Below are positions 1-8,505 of a DNA stretch of 64,000 nt, piece after piece; the first letter of the stretch is position 1; each line of letters opens with the position of its first letter. The translations under genes were made by a program, and so were the position numbers. This stretch comes from Prauserella muralis (lineage in GTDB: Bacteria > Actinomycetota > Actinomycetes > Mycobacteriales > Pseudonocardiaceae). The stretch covers positions 1-64,000 of the forward strand of contig NZ_MASW01000002.1 in assembly GCF_003202285.1 (NCBI RefSeq), in the 5' to 3' direction. The notes under the pieces were generated by a model. The model made no database searches, had not been told where the DNA came from, and saw only the letters and a list, made by a program, of their open reading frames with translations.

Positions 1-676
1 CCGCAGCGACGATGTCGTCGCCGAAGACTTCGCCCCAGCGGCCGAAGGGTTTGTTGCTGGTGACGATGAGGCTGGCCCGTTCGTAGCGGCTGGAGACCAG
101 CTGGAAGAACAGGTTGGCGGCTTCGGCTTCGAAGGGGATGTAGCCGACCTCGTCGACCACGATCAGCGGGATGCGGCCTAGCTTGACGAGCTCGGACTGG
201 AGTCGGCCGGTGTGGTGGGCCTCGGCGAGGCGGGCGACCCACTCGGCGGCGGTGGCGAAGGCGACGCGGTGCCCGGCCTGGCAAGCCCGGATGGCCAGGC
301 CGATCGCGAGGTGGGTCTTGCCGGTGCCGGGCGGGCCGAGGAAGACCACGTTGTCCTTGGCGGTGACGAAGTCCAGGGTGCCGAGGTGGGCGATGGTGTC
401 GCGTTTGAGGCCTCGGGCGTGGTCGAAGTCGAACTCCTCCAGGCTCTTGCGGGCCGGGAAGCGGGCCGAGCGGATGCGGCCTTCCCCGCCGTGGGCTTCG
501 CGGGCGGAGACCTCCCGCTGCAGGCAGGCGACGAGGAACTCCTCGTGCGTCCAGGACTCCGTGCGGGCCCGCTCCGCCAGCCGGGGCACCGATTCGCGCA
601 GGGTGGGCGCCTTGAGTGCGCGGGTCAGGAACGCGACCTCGGCGGTCAGGTCCCGGCTGGTCTTGGTGGCGGGCAT
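1..676 (-). CDS. istB: IstB-like ATPase, IS21 transposition helper (partial at the window edge)
   Basis: AAA+ ATPase that helps the IstA transposase choose and engage target DNA. The reading frame is open from an ATG at 676 to the window edge, about 225 codons; the family is usually about 250-265 residues, so only the C-terminus is missing. Walker A (GPPGTGKTH) lies near residue 117 and Walker B (LIVVDEVGY) near residue 175, followed by an LIVTSNKPF sensor-like stretch. The start codon overlaps the istA stop as ATGA, so translation is probably coupled. The protein is cytoplasmic and no defect is visible. Confidence 0.9.
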   Translation of the reverse strand, partial: MPATKTSRDLTAEVAFLTRALKAPTLRESVPRLAERARTESWTHEEFLVACLQREVSAREAHGGEGRIRSARFPARKSLEEFDFDHARGLKRDTIAHLGTLDFVTAKDNVVFLGPPGTGKTHLAIGLAIRACQAGHRVAFATAAEWVARLAEAHHTGRLQSELVKLGRIPLIVVDEVGYIPFEAEAANLFFQLVSSRYERASLIVTSNKPFGRWGEVFGDDIVAA

Positions 677-1914
677 CAGGCCACCCCACCGTCGATGCCC
701 AGGACGAGGTCGTAGTCGACCAGCCGGCGCTGCTCCACCTCCGGCTCACCGGTGGGCGTGTGGATGAGCTCGAGCCGGTCCCGGCGCAGCGCCCGCGCCG
801 CCGCGAGGTGCTCGGCGCCGGTGAGGGTTTGGTGCTTGGCCCAGATCCGCTCATGGTCGGCCACCAGTTGGCCGGCGGCGAACACCCGGACCCGCTGCAA
901 GTCGGCCACGATCTCCACGCGGCGGCCGATCGCGGCCGGGTGCACCGAGTAGTCGTTGCCGTCCAGCCGCACGTAATGATCGCGCGGCAGCCGCACAGAG
1001 CGCCGCCACCCAAGGCTCGGCGCCACCGGCGGCAGCGACAGCATGGCCGCCCGGTCGGCCACGACCCGATCCGCCGGGGCGCAGCCCAGGGACCGATGGT
1101 GTCGGGTGTTGGCCCGTTCCAGCCACCCGGCCAGCTGGGTGGTGAAGTCGGCCGGTGAGTCGAACACCCGGCCGGGCAGGAACGAGCGCTCCAGGTAGTC
1201 GTGCAGCCGCTCGACCAGGCCCTTGGCCTCCGGATCCGCCGGGCGACACACGATGACCTTGGTGGCCAGGGTGCCCCGGAAGGCCTGGCAGTCCTGAGTG
1301 AGCTCGCTGCGGCGGCCGCGCCAGCGGCCGATCGCGCCCTCGCCGTCCCAGACCAGCACCCGCGGCACCGCGCCCAGCTGCTCGATCAGCCCCCACCACC
1401 CGGCGAAGAGGTCCTCAGCCTCCCGGGACGGGATCAGCAGCGCCGAGGCCCACCGCGAATACCCGCACACCATCGTCAACACCGGCAGCCGCTTGGCCGT
1501 GCGAGCCTGCCCGAACCCCACCGGCAGCGTGATCGGCGGGAACCAGAAATCGCACTGCGCGATCTCGCCGGCGACGTAGCTGGTGCGCGAGGCCGGGTCC
1601 GGCGGCAAATACACCGGCCGCAGCTCGGCCACCCGACCCGACAGCGTCCGAATCGAGTACGGCCAGCCGATCCGCTCGGCGATCACCGTCGACGGCATCG
1701 TCGGCACCGCCTGCAACAACTCCCGAATCCGCGGCTCGAACGCATCGACCACCGAGCCCATCGGCCGCCGCACATATCGCGGCGGACCATCACTGGCCAG
1801 CGCCGAACGCACCGTGTTCCTCGAGATCCCCAGCACCCGCGCGATCTCCGAGATCGCCACACCCTCCGCCCGGCGTAGCCGGCGGATCTCAGCCCAATCC
1901 TCCACGCCCAACAC
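676..1914 (-). CDS. istA: IS21-family transposase IstA
   Basis: DDE transposase of about 412 residues. An N-terminal helix-turn-helix (AISEIARVLGISRNTVRSAL) is followed by an integrase core with the expected acidic triad: Asp in QCDFWFPP, Asp in VLVWDGEGA and Glu in GLVERLHDYLE. The C-terminal part has the usual IstA beta-rich region (DGNDYSVHP). I choose the GTG at 1914 because GGAGGAAGCAG lies directly upstream; an in-frame TTG at 1965 would add 17 residues but has no ribosome-binding site. The stop overlaps the istB start. Confidence 0.9.
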   Translation of the reverse strand: MLGVEDWAEIRRLRRAEGVAISEIARVLGISRNTVRSALASDGPPRYVRRPMGSVVDAFEPRIRELLQAVPTMPSTVIAERIGWPYSIRTLSGRVAELRPVYLPPDPASRTSYVAGEIAQCDFWFPPITLPVGFGQARTAKRLPVLTMVCGYSRWASALLIPSREAEDLFAGWWGLIEQLGAVPRVLVWDGEGAIGRWRGRRSELTQDCQAFRGTLATKVIVCRPADPEAKGLVERLHDYLERSFLPGRVFDSPADFTTQLAGWLERANTRHHRSLGCAPADRVVADRAAMLSLPPVAPSLGWRRSVRLPRDHYVRLDGNDYSVHPAAIGRRVEIVADLQRVRVFAAGQLVADHERIWAKHQTLTGAEHLAAARALRRDRLELIHTPTGEPEVEQRRLVDYDLVLGIDGGVA

Positions 1915-1964
1915 CTGCTTCCTCCCTGGCTCGACTCCAGCCAGGGTCTCGGGGAAGCTGGTCA

Positions 1965-2009
1965 ATTTTCGGTTGCCGCGCCCTGCTCAGTATTCGGTTG
2001 CCGTCGACA
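1965..2009. repeat. IS21 terminal repeats
   Basis: Two copies of a repeat sharing TTCGGTTGCCG are at 1965-1978 and 1990-2003, and the element ends in TG at 2009 when read inward. Repeated transposase-binding units at the tips are a known trait of IS21 elements. The partner end is outside the window, so the inverted repeat and target duplication cannot be checked. Confidence 0.7.
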
Positions 2010-2183
2010 CGAAGCAATGCCGATCTGCTCAGACTGCATCCACGAGCTCAGATGCATCATGCGACGCTGATGGATTCGCACCACAGCAGGCGCATAACCC
2101 TTACGCACCAACCACTCGGTGAACCCCGCCTCATATGAGGCCAACGGCCCGGATATCTCCAGCCGTGCACGAGACCACGTCAC
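2010..2183 (-). pseudogene. Tyrosine recombinase/integrase, N-terminal fragment cut by IS21
   Basis: About 58 codons from a GTG at 2183 with a strong GGAGGAAATC ribosome-binding site. The text resembles the N-terminal core-binding (SAM-like) domain of XerD-type integrases: FTEWLVRKGYAPAVVRIHQR followed by MMHLSSWM. The frame then runs into the IS21 end and stops inside it, so the catalytic domain is absent here. This fragment, with the DUF2637 and HTH genes near 19-20 kb, suggests remains of an integrative element. The family call rests on a short domain and is moderately sure. Confidence 0.65.
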
Positions 2184-2339
2184 GATTTCCTCCTGTCCGG
2201 ATCTCGTACTGGCACTGATCCAGGCGGAGAACCCATCACCCGTGACGCGAAATTATGCCGACCTCACCCGAATAGCCGCGTCCCCGATCAGGCCCGTTAC
2301 AAGCAACATCGGCGGCTTCCCCCGCATGATTGTCCCGCG

Positions 2340-3331
2340 TCAAGAAATTGGCAGGTTTTTCGGCTCGGGAAAGTCGGGGAGGTCGGGTCGGGCGCGGCCG
2401 AGGTAGACGTCGATGGGCCGGTTCCACGAGAGGTGCTCGTGGGGTCGGACGTGGTTGAACTCGCGCCGGTAGTCGTGGGCGTGTTCGGCCAGCGCCGGCC
2501 CGTCGGTGATCTCTTCCCGGTAGAGGCGCTCGTACTTCAGCGACCCGTAGGCACGCTCGCGGACGCCGTTGGTGTGCGGTGCCCTGTTGCGGGTGCGCAC
2601 ATGCGCCAGCTCCGGGTGACGAGCCAGGAACCGGGCGAACTCGGCTCCCTTGAACGCAGGCCCGTTGTCGGTGGCCAGCCGCACCGGGATCAGCGCCCCT
2701 TGTCATCGCGGGGCAGCAGCTCGGCCAGCGAGTGCCCACTCAACGCGTGCACCTCGGCCAGGGCGAGCTCGACGGCGGCGATCGCGTCCCGACCTGCCTG
2801 GGTGGTAGCCAGGTGCCAGCCGAACTCGTACTTGGCGTAGTGATCGGCCACCCCGGCGATCCGCCAGGTCCCGCCATGCACGGTCTCGAACTCCGAGATG
2901 TCGAGCTGCCAGACCTGGTTCGGCCGCTCGGGTGGCTCGGTGAACGCCTGCCGCCGCGCGGCCGCCAACGCCCGACGTTCGGCGGTGTAGCTGCGCTCAA
3001 GCAGCAGCCCGCGGCGGCGCATGATCCGCTCCACGGTCGAGGCCGACACGTCATGGCCGTCGTAGCGCTATAGCGCCCAGACCTTGCGATGGCCCCACTC
3101 CGGGTGCGCCTCGGCGTGCTTGACCACGTACGGCTCGACCCGCTCGGTCACCGGCATCGGCCACGGTCCCGTGGTGGGCTCACCGGCCACCGTGCGGGCC
3201 TGCCATCGACGATAGGTTCGTTCGGGGATGCCGATGAGCTGGCAGAACCTCGACGTGGGCATCCCCGCCTGTACCCGGATCACCTCGAGGTCCTCAAAGG
3301 GCCCAGCCGATGCTCGGCCGACCGCTTCCAC
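2340..3331 (-). pseudogene. IS3-family transposase OrfB, broken twice
   Basis: Three pieces of one rve-type integrase. An in-frame TAG lies at 3068-3070, between GHRKVWAL and RYDGHDVS. A one-base loss in a G run near 2698 ends the frame after RDDKG; the correct text (ALIPVRLATDNGPAFKG) continues in another frame. The DDE residues are still readable: Asp in VWQLDISEFE, Asp in ATDNGPAFK and Glu in NGVRERAYGSL. OrfB would normally be made by a -1 frameshift from orfA, with which it overlaps by about 52 bases. It cannot give full-length transposase as it stands. Confidence 0.88.
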
Positions 3332-3600
3332 ACCCGCAGCTCGACCGCGGCCTCACCCAGCGCGGTCTTCAGCTCCTCGATCTCGGCCCGCAGTGCGTCC
3401 TCCGCGCTGCTCGAGCCGCCGGGGCCACCCGGCTCCAGGCCTGCCCGGCCAGCCTCCAGGAACCGCTGCTTCCACTTGCCGACCGATGTCTCGGACACCT
3501 TGTTCCGACGGGCGGCCTCAGCCACGCTCATCTCCCCGGACAAGATCGACAACACGATCCGCATCTTCTCTTCCACCGGCACCGCAGGCGGACGAGACAT
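3280..3600 (-). CDS. IS3-family transposase OrfA
   Basis: A 106-residue HTH_Tnp_1-type protein that would bind the IS ends. It starts at ATG 3600, preceded by AAGGAGTGTG. The helix-turn-helix lies around residues 25-50 (AEAARRNKVSETSVGKWKQR), and a leucine-rich coiled segment follows (ALRAEIEELKTALGEAAVEL) for dimerisation. The frame is intact, but the partner orfB is not, so the gene is probably without function. Confidence 0.85.
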   Translation of the reverse strand: MSRPPAVPVEEKMRIVLSILSGEMSVAEAARRNKVSETSVGKWKQRFLEAGRAGLEPGGPGGSSSAEDALRAEIEELKTALGEAAVELRVWKRSAEHRLGPLRTSR

Positions 3601-3626
3601 CACACACTCCTTCTGGTCTGAACCAA

Positions 3627-4019
3627 CTAATCGGTCCTGCCAGAAATCATGACGCACGACACCAGGAACCCGCCCCCGACCCCGAACAGGCCGGTCAGAA
3701 ACCCGACGACCGCGCCCACGCCCAACGCGCGAGGCAGACACGCCCGCCAGTTCACCCGTCCACCGGCCACCGTGCACGCCCCCGCACCCGCCGCGCCGAA
3801 CACTGCGGCGATCGGCCACCGCACCACGCCCTGGCGCAGCCGCGGGATGACCCCGCCCAGCGCCGACAGCCCCACCACCACCAACGACGCCGGGATCGCC
3901 TGGCGCACCGGCTCACCCACCCCGTAGACCAGGGCGGGCACCGCCAGAATCGACCCCCCGGCGCCGAGCAATCCCAGGGCCACGCCGATCAGGAGCCCGA
4001 AACCCGCCGCGAGGATCAT
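3627..4019 (-). pseudogene. TauE/SafE-family sulfite/sulfur-compound exporter, C-terminally truncated
   Basis: Membrane transporter family often found with rhodanese and persulfide dioxygenase genes. The first half is well kept: LGLLGAGGSILAVPALVYGV near residue 20, then hydrophobic segments, then the second repeat (FLTGLFGVGGGFL) near residue 115. After that the frame enters the IS3 end and stops within 12 codons. Normal length is about 250 residues; only about 119 are native here. The ATG at 4019 overlaps the stop of a 19-codon leader, and a TACCC-N4-GGGTA operator is 82 bases upstream. It is almost certainly non-functional. Confidence 0.82.
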
Positions 4020-4075
4020 TCAGGTTTCCCGGCGAGGGAAGCACCGGCTCCATCGGTTCCGGTCGCCGACTGCAT
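4016..4075 (-). CDS. 19-residue leader ORF coupled to tauE
   Basis: ATG at 4075 has a good ribosome-binding site (GAAGGGAGGG) and encodes MQSATGTDGAGASLAGKPE. Its stop overlaps the tauE start as ATGA, which suggests coupled translation of tauE. It may be a leader peptide or the remnant tail of a lost upstream gene. The peptide itself matches no family I recognise. Confidence 0.4.
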   Translation of the reverse strand: MQSATGTDGAGASLAGKPE

Positions 4076-4100
4076 CCAGACCCTCCCTTCGTTGGGCGAC

Positions 4101-4114
4101 TACCCAGCGGGGTA
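4101..4114. promoter_or_regulatory. CstR/CsoR-type operator upstream of tauE
   Basis: TACCCAGCGGGGTA is a perfect TACCC-N4-GGGTA palindrome on the tauE promoter side. CsoR-family repressors bind G-tract palindromes of this kind. The same pattern recurs at 4234, 17585, 18751 and 51082. Confidence 0.65.
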
Positions 4115-4233
4115 TTCCGCCAAACCCAGCTCGCCCGCTGCCGCGACGCGCACTCCCGCCATCGCCGTCTCGCAGCGTGGGCAGGTGTGTGGACAGCAGC
4201 GGCAGGTGCTCCCGGCCGTCGCCAGCACTACCG

Positions 4234-4247
4234 TACCCCGTAGGGTA
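4234..4247. promoter_or_regulatory. CstR/CsoR-type operator with a rightward promoter
   Basis: TACCCCGTAGGGTA is a perfect TACCC-N4-GGGTA palindrome. A possible -10 box (TATAGT) overlaps its right end, at 4246-4251. The sequence after it resembles the leader of the 54-residue Cys-rich gene at 18800. Confidence 0.6.
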
Positions 4248-4282
4248 TAGTGGCCGCGGTGATCGTCCGAGGGGATGTCCAC

Positions 4283-4400
4283 GTGCAGCAGAACCGGCAG
4301 GTTCCTCGCCTGCGTTGCGGCCAGGCAGGGTGGACTCGCGCCGGCCTTCCCGTCGTGAGCGGGCAGGTGCGGAGCGAGCGAGTGGCGCAGCGACCACGCG
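4283..4400 (+). pseudogene. Possible degenerate copy of the Cys-rich small protein at 18800
   Basis: The stretch from the operator to about 4310 parallels the 18765-18815 leader: ATCGTC, then GAGG, then a CACG and a start. Reading from GTG 4283 gives RLRCGQAGWTRAG, where the 18800 protein has CSTCGKATYTGCG; most cysteines are lost and the frame seems shifted. I see no other gene in 4250-4657. The homology was judged by eye on a short stretch. Confidence 0.3.
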
Positions 4401-4657
4401 CCACAAGCCCGTCACATCGGACTCGGCCAACTCGCCACGGACCCGAGCCGGCCTGCCCGGCCAGTCGGTCACCGTCTGCGCTGAGATGCGCGCTCCGTCA
4501 CCGTGGTCAGAGCTCTCAGCGCAGCAGACGGTTTTCCGGCGCCCGCGGTGGCAGCCCAGGCCGCCTCGCCTGACCCAGCGAGTCCGTCGCCCCGCTCCGG
4601 AGCGGCGGTCGTCGCACGCCCGAGCAAGCAGCCTTACCAGAATGTGGAGGAAACCGG

Positions 4658-6820
4658 ATGATCGGTGTAACCCGTACCGACAGCCACCCGCCCGATACCG
4701 CGACACGCTCTGTGCAGCGAAGCGGCCCGCTGGGCAGGCTGGGGACGCGCATGGCCGCCCGCGCGTGGTGGGTGGTCGCGGCCTGGGTGCTGGTCGTCGG
4801 CGCGCTGGGTTCGTTCGCTCCGACGGTGTTCACGTCGCTGGCCGGCGCCGGGTGGCAGGCCAACGGATCCGAGTCGGTGCAGGTCCGCGAACTCGCCCAG
4901 CAGCACTTCGGCGGCAACGCGTCCTCGGCCATCCAGGTCGTCGTGCAGTCCGACGACGCCGTGATCAGCGACCCGGCCGTGCAACGAGTCCTCGATCAGG
5001 CCACCGACGTGCTCACCCAGGACAGTCGGATCGGGCAGGTCGTGCCGCCGCAACCGGGGATGACGATCAGCCCGGACGGTCGCACCGGCATCCTGCTCGC
5101 CGGGGCCAACGCCGACACCAACGATATGGTCCGCGCGGTCGACGACCTCAAGGCCGACCTGACCGGGCTGTCCACCTCCTCGGTGCAGGTGTATCCCACC
5201 GGGGCATCCGCGTTGTGGAGCGACTTCAACAAGGCCAACCACGACGCCATGATCCAGGCCGAAATGGTGTCATGGCCGGTCACCCTGGCGATCATGGTGC
5301 TCGCCTTCGGCTCGCTCGTGGCCGCGGGGCTCCCGTTGCTGCTGACCCTCGCGGGCCTCGGTGCCTCCGCCGGTGCGCTGGTGCTGCTCAACGAGGTCAC
5401 CCCGATCTCGGTGTGGGCGATGAACTTCGCGATGATGTTCGCCCTCGCCCTGGGCATCGACTACGCGCTCTTCCTCGTCGTTCGCTTCCGCGACGCCCTG
5501 CGCAAGCTGGGTGACGCGCGGGCCGCGGTGGCCGAAACGATGGACACCGCCGGCAAGGCGGTCCTGTTGTCCGGCATCACCGTGCTGGTCAGCCTCTCCG
5601 CCGTGCTGCTCGTGCCCGCGCCGGCGGTGCGGACCATGGCCGTGGGCATCATGCTCGCCGTCGTCTTCGTGCTCGCCGCCACCCTCACCCTGCTCCCGGC
5701 CGTGCTGGGCAAGCTCGGCGCCCGGGTCAACGCCCTCGCCCTGCCCTGGGCCAAGCGCGCCGAGGCCTGCTCACCACGGTTCACACGATGGGGCGAGTTG
5801 CTGAGCCGCAAGCCATGGCCGTTCGCCCTCGGCGCAGTGCTGGTGCTGGTGGCCCTGTCTCTGCCGGTGTTCGGGCTCAAGGTCGCGATGCCCTCCATCC
5901 AGGTCGTTCCGGAGGACGCCCCGGTCCGGCAAGGCTATGAGGCCGTTCAGGACGGCTTCGGCGAGGGCGCTCCCGGCATGCTGCAGATCGTCACCCCCGC
6001 CACCGACGCCCAGGCCACCGCCGCCCAGGCCAAGGGCACCGACGGGATCGCGATGGTCACCCCACCGCAACCCGCCTCCGACGGCTCCGACTACACCCTG
6101 CTACAGGCCATGCCCACCGTCGACCCGTCCTCGCCGCAGCTGGCCGACACCCTCGACCGGCTTCGCGACACCCTGCCCAGCGGCGCGCTCGTCGGCGGCG
6201 CGCCGGCGGAGAATCTCGACCTGCAAGACGCCCTGAACGACTACCTGCCGCTGGTCGTCGGTGTGATCCTGGCGCTCGGGTTCCTCCTGCTCCTGGTCGC
6301 TCTGCAAGCCCCGGTCATCGCGCTGCTGGGCACCATCGTCAGCCTGCTCTCCACCGGCGCCGCGTTCGGCGTGGCGAAGCTGATCTTCCAGGACGGGCAT
6401 CTCTCCGGGCTGCTCGGCTTCACCCCCCAAGGGTTCCTCGACGGCTGGGGACCGGTGTTCTTCTTCGCGATGATCTTCGCTATCGCCATGGACTACACCG
6501 TGTTCCTGCTCGCCACTGCCAAGGAACACTACGAGCTCACCGGCGAACCCCGGCGAGCCAAGGTCGACGGCCTGGCCCACTGCGGACGCGTCATCTTCGC
6601 GGCCGCCGCCGTCATGGTCGCCGTGTTCTTCACCTTCGCCCTCGCCGACCCGCTGCCCCCCAAGGAGATGGGCATCATCCTCGGCATCGCAGTCCTGCTC
6701 GACGCCGCACTCATCCGGCTCGTGCTGCTGCCCGTACTGCTCCGGCTCACCGGGCACGGAGCCTGGTGGTCACCCCGCTGGCTGCGCAAGATGCTGCCCA
6801 CCATCCGCTTCTCCCACTGA
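4658..6820 (+). CDS. MMPL-family RND transporter
   Basis: A 720-residue inner-membrane exporter. ATG 4658 follows a GTGGAGGA ribosome-binding site. The layout is the classic double repeat: TM1 near residues 33-58, an extracytoplasmic loop of about 130 residues, five helices (about 200-350) with a DYALFLVVRFRD motif, TM7 near 390, a second large loop and five more helices (about 530-705) with the matching MDYTVFLLATAKEHY motif. The Asp in each DY motif is the expected proton-relay residue. MMPL proteins export lipids or hydrophobic compounds; substrate unknown here. The frame is intact although its neighbours are decayed, and a strong terminator follows. Confidence 0.92.
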   Translation: MIGVTRTDSHPPDTATRSVQRSGPLGRLGTRMAARAWWVVAAWVLVVGALGSFAPTVFTSLAGAGWQANGSESVQVRELAQQHFGGNASSAIQVVVQSDDAVISDPAVQRVLDQATDVLTQDSRIGQVVPPQPGMTISPDGRTGILLAGANADTNDMVRAVDDLKADLTGLSTSSVQVYPTGASALWSDFNKANHDAMIQAEMVSWPVTLAIMVLAFGSLVAAGLPLLLTLAGLGASAGALVLLNEVTPISVWAMNFAMMFALALGIDYALFLVVRFRDALRKLGDARAAVAETMDTAGKAVLLSGITVLVSLSAVLLVPAPAVRTMAVGIMLAVVFVLAATLTLLPAVLGKLGARVNALALPWAKRAEACSPRFTRWGELLSRKPWPFALGAVLVLVALSLPVFGLKVAMPSIQVVPEDAPVRQGYEAVQDGFGEGAPGMLQIVTPATDAQATAAQAKGTDGIAMVTPPQPASDGSDYTLLQAMPTVDPSSPQLADTLDRLRDTLPSGALVGGAPAENLDLQDALNDYLPLVVGVILALGFLLLLVALQAPVIALLGTIVSLLSTGAAFGVAKLIFQDGHLSGLLGFTPQGFLDGWGPVFFFAMIFAIAMDYTVFLLATAKEHYELTGEPRRAKVDGLAHCGRVIFAAAAVMVAVFFTFALADPLPPKEMGIILGIAVLLDAALIRLVLLPVLLRLTGHGAWWSPRWLRKMLPTIRFSH

Positions 6821-6825
6821 CCCGC

Positions 6826-6869
6826 CCGAGGGGTGGCCGCGGGGCACCGGCGTCCCGGCCACCCCTCGG
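6826..6869 (+). terminator. Hairpin terminator after the MMPL gene
   Basis: A perfect 13-bp stem (CCGAGGGGTGGCC at 6826-6838 with its complement at 6857-6869) begins 6 bases after the MMPL stop. It has no T tract, as is common for actinobacterial terminators. Confidence 0.75.
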
Positions 6870-6981
6870 CCCCGGACCGCACAGGCGGGTGATCAGGGCG
6901 ACGAGACGAACCCAACCATTCCGGCGCCAGCGTTGTTCCTGCCGACCCTGTCGTGGACCATGCAATGGAGGCGACCAAGCC

Positions 6982-7909
6982 ATGACCAAGCCCACAGTAG
7001 CCCGGGCGGGACCGGCCCCGGTGCCGCGGGCGTGGCGCTCGATCGGTGGCGTGGCCGGCTTCATCGTGGCTCTCAACGCACTCGGCTGGGGGATGCTGAC
7101 TTTCGTTGTCGCACCGCAGCACCATGCCCTGAACGGCTCAACCGTGTTCGGTTTCGGGCTCGGTGTCACCGCGTTTGCACTCGGCGCCCGCCACGCCTTC
7201 GACGCGGACCACATCGCCGCCATCGACAACACCACCCGCACCCTCCTGTCCCAGGGACAACGTCCGCTGTCAGTGGGTTTCTGGTTCTCGCTCGGCCACT
7301 CCACCATCGTGTTCGCGCTTTCGACAGCGCTGGCTATAGGGGTGCGAGGGCTGAGCGGCGCAGTCGGCGACGAGACATCCACCCTGCATCACACGACCAG
7401 CGTCCTCGGCTCGGCGGTGTCCGGTGTCTTCCTCTACGCCATCGCCATCACGAACCTTGTCACGCTGGTCGGGATACTCAGGGTGTACCGACGGATGTGC
7501 CACCAGGCGGCCGGAGCAGCGGATCTCGATCAACAACTCGACCACCGCCGGTTCCTCAATCGCCTCATCAAAGGCACCACCAAGACAGTTCGCAAACCGT
7601 GGCACATCTATCCAGCAGGCCTGCTCTTCGGCCTCGGATTCGACACCGCCACCGAGATCGGTCTGCTCGTGCTCGCCGGCGGGGCCGCCCTATCCCTACC
7701 GTGGTACGCCATCCTCGTACTACCGGCCGCTCTTCACAGCAGGTATGACCACGTTCGACACAGCCGAGGGTGTTCTCATGAACGTCGCCTACGAGTGGGC
7801 GCTCATCAAACCATTTCGCCGGGTGTTCTACAACATCATGATCACGGCGCTGTCCGTCGGCGGCGCGTTTCTCATTGGCACGGTGCAACTGGCGTCACTG
7901 CTCGCCTAA
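6982..7909 (+). pseudogene. NiCoT-family nickel/cobalt permease, frameshifted
   Basis: ATG 6982 opens a frame with the NiCoT signature RHAFDADHIAAIDN (HX4DH) near residue 70 and several membrane helices. Near 7729 an extra base after CTACCGGCC throws the frame off. The correct C-terminus (LFTAGMTTFDTAEGVLMNVAY and onward to VQLASLLA) continues one frame over to a TGA at 7909. Without that base the protein would be about 308 residues, a plausible full length. It may be a true +1 mutation or a sequencing error. An 11-bp hairpin and a DUF2892 gene follow. Confidence 0.82.
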
Positions 7910-7920
7910 ACCTGAAGGCG

Positions 7921-7945
7921 GAGATCGCACACGATGTGCGATCTC
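7921..7945 (+). terminator. Perfect 11-bp hairpin (terminator or operator)
   Basis: GAGATCGCACA, a 3-base loop, then the exact complement. It lies 11 bases after the permease stop and 22 bases before the next start. The position fits a terminator, but the perfect symmetry would also fit a repressor site or an RNA element covering the next gene's leader. Confidence 0.6.
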
Positions 7946-7966
7946 GATACGACGAAGGAGACTAGA

Positions 7967-8233
7967 TTGTCCGACTCCTCTTACGACGTTCCCGGAGCAA
8001 CTTCACCGGATGCCCGGGCGACGTCGCCAAAGTGGCAGCTCGAACGAGTTCTCTTCGCGCTGGCGGGAACCTTGAATCTGACCGGCCTGCTTCTTTCCGT
8101 CATCGTCAGTGAATGGTTTCTGGTTATTATTGCAATGGTTGGGGTCAACCAATTGTTGTTTTCCGCAACCGGGTTTTGCCCAGCCTCGTTGATCCTCCGC
8201 CGTATCGGCGTAAAAGGGTCATGTAAGTGGTGA
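7967..8233 (+). CDS. DUF2892 (YgaP-type transmembrane) protein
   Basis: An 88-residue protein. I choose TTG 7967 because GAAGGAG is 7 bases upstream; an in-frame ATG at 7934 lies inside the hairpin and is less likely. After a short polar N-terminus come two membrane helices (about residues 25-65) and the family-typical ending ATGFCPASLILRRIGVK. DUF2892 forms the membrane part of YgaP rhodaneses and often occurs with sulfur or thiol-stress genes. Cys in GFCP and GSCKW might be redox-active. Function is inferred from family only. Confidence 0.8.
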   Translation: MSDSSYDVPGATSPDARATSPKWQLERVLFALAGTLNLTGLLLSVIVSEWFLVIIAMVGVNQLLFSATGFCPASLILRRIGVKGSCKW

Positions 8234-8505
8234 GCCCGCCCGAGGCTGTTGCTGATAGTGCCGCGATCATAATCAATCCTGAAATGATAGCCGACGATGG
8301 ATTGCGGCAATCTCCGACGGTCCGGCAGCACTCGACGCACGAAATGCGGTAGAATACATACTTGGAGGGCTTATCGACTGCGGAGAATTGAATGGATCGC
8401 AGTTGGCCTGACAGGTGTCGTCCCAGTGAGCCGGTCGGCCGGTTGCGGAAGCTGGGGGCTCTGGGCCTCCACGCAGACGAAATTGGTTCCAATGGCAGGT
8501 AGCGG
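8234..8505. other. No gene seen; AT-richer spacer
   Basis: The 272 bases between the DUF2892 and GtrA genes have lower GC than the surroundings and frequent stops in all frames. A possible -10-like TAGAAT lies near 8351. I see no conserved ORF or RNA. Confidence 0.4.

Larger units (their letters stand above)
1..2009 (-). mobile_element. IS21-family insertion sequence, 3' part off the window edge
   Basis: The element carries an overlapping istA-istB pair read on the minus strand and ends at base 2009 with a TG dinucleotide reading inward. Near that end a short motif (TTCGGTTGCCG) occurs twice, as in the multiple terminal repeats typical of the IS21 family. The other end lies beyond base 1. 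It splits a tyrosine-recombinase gene whose first codons remain at 2010-2183. Both transposition genes appear intact in the visible part, so the element may be active. Confidence 0.88.
2331..3661 (-). mobile_element. IS3-family insertion sequence, inactive
   Basis: The element carries an IS3-type orfA/orfB pair on the minus strand. Its ends form an imperfect inverted repeat: 2331-2355 begins TGTCCCGCGTCA and 3636-3661, read inward, begins TGTCGTGCGTCA; both finish in GGCAGG. orfB is broken by a stop and a frameshift. I see no 3-4 bp target duplication (GAT on the left, CCA on the right), which fits a later deletion or recombination. Its right end truncates tauE. Confidence 0.8.

Noticed and set aside
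7934-7966. Upstream ATG for the DUF2892 protein
   Set aside because: It lies inside a strong hairpin and has no well-placed ribosome site, while TTG 7967 follows AAGGAG.
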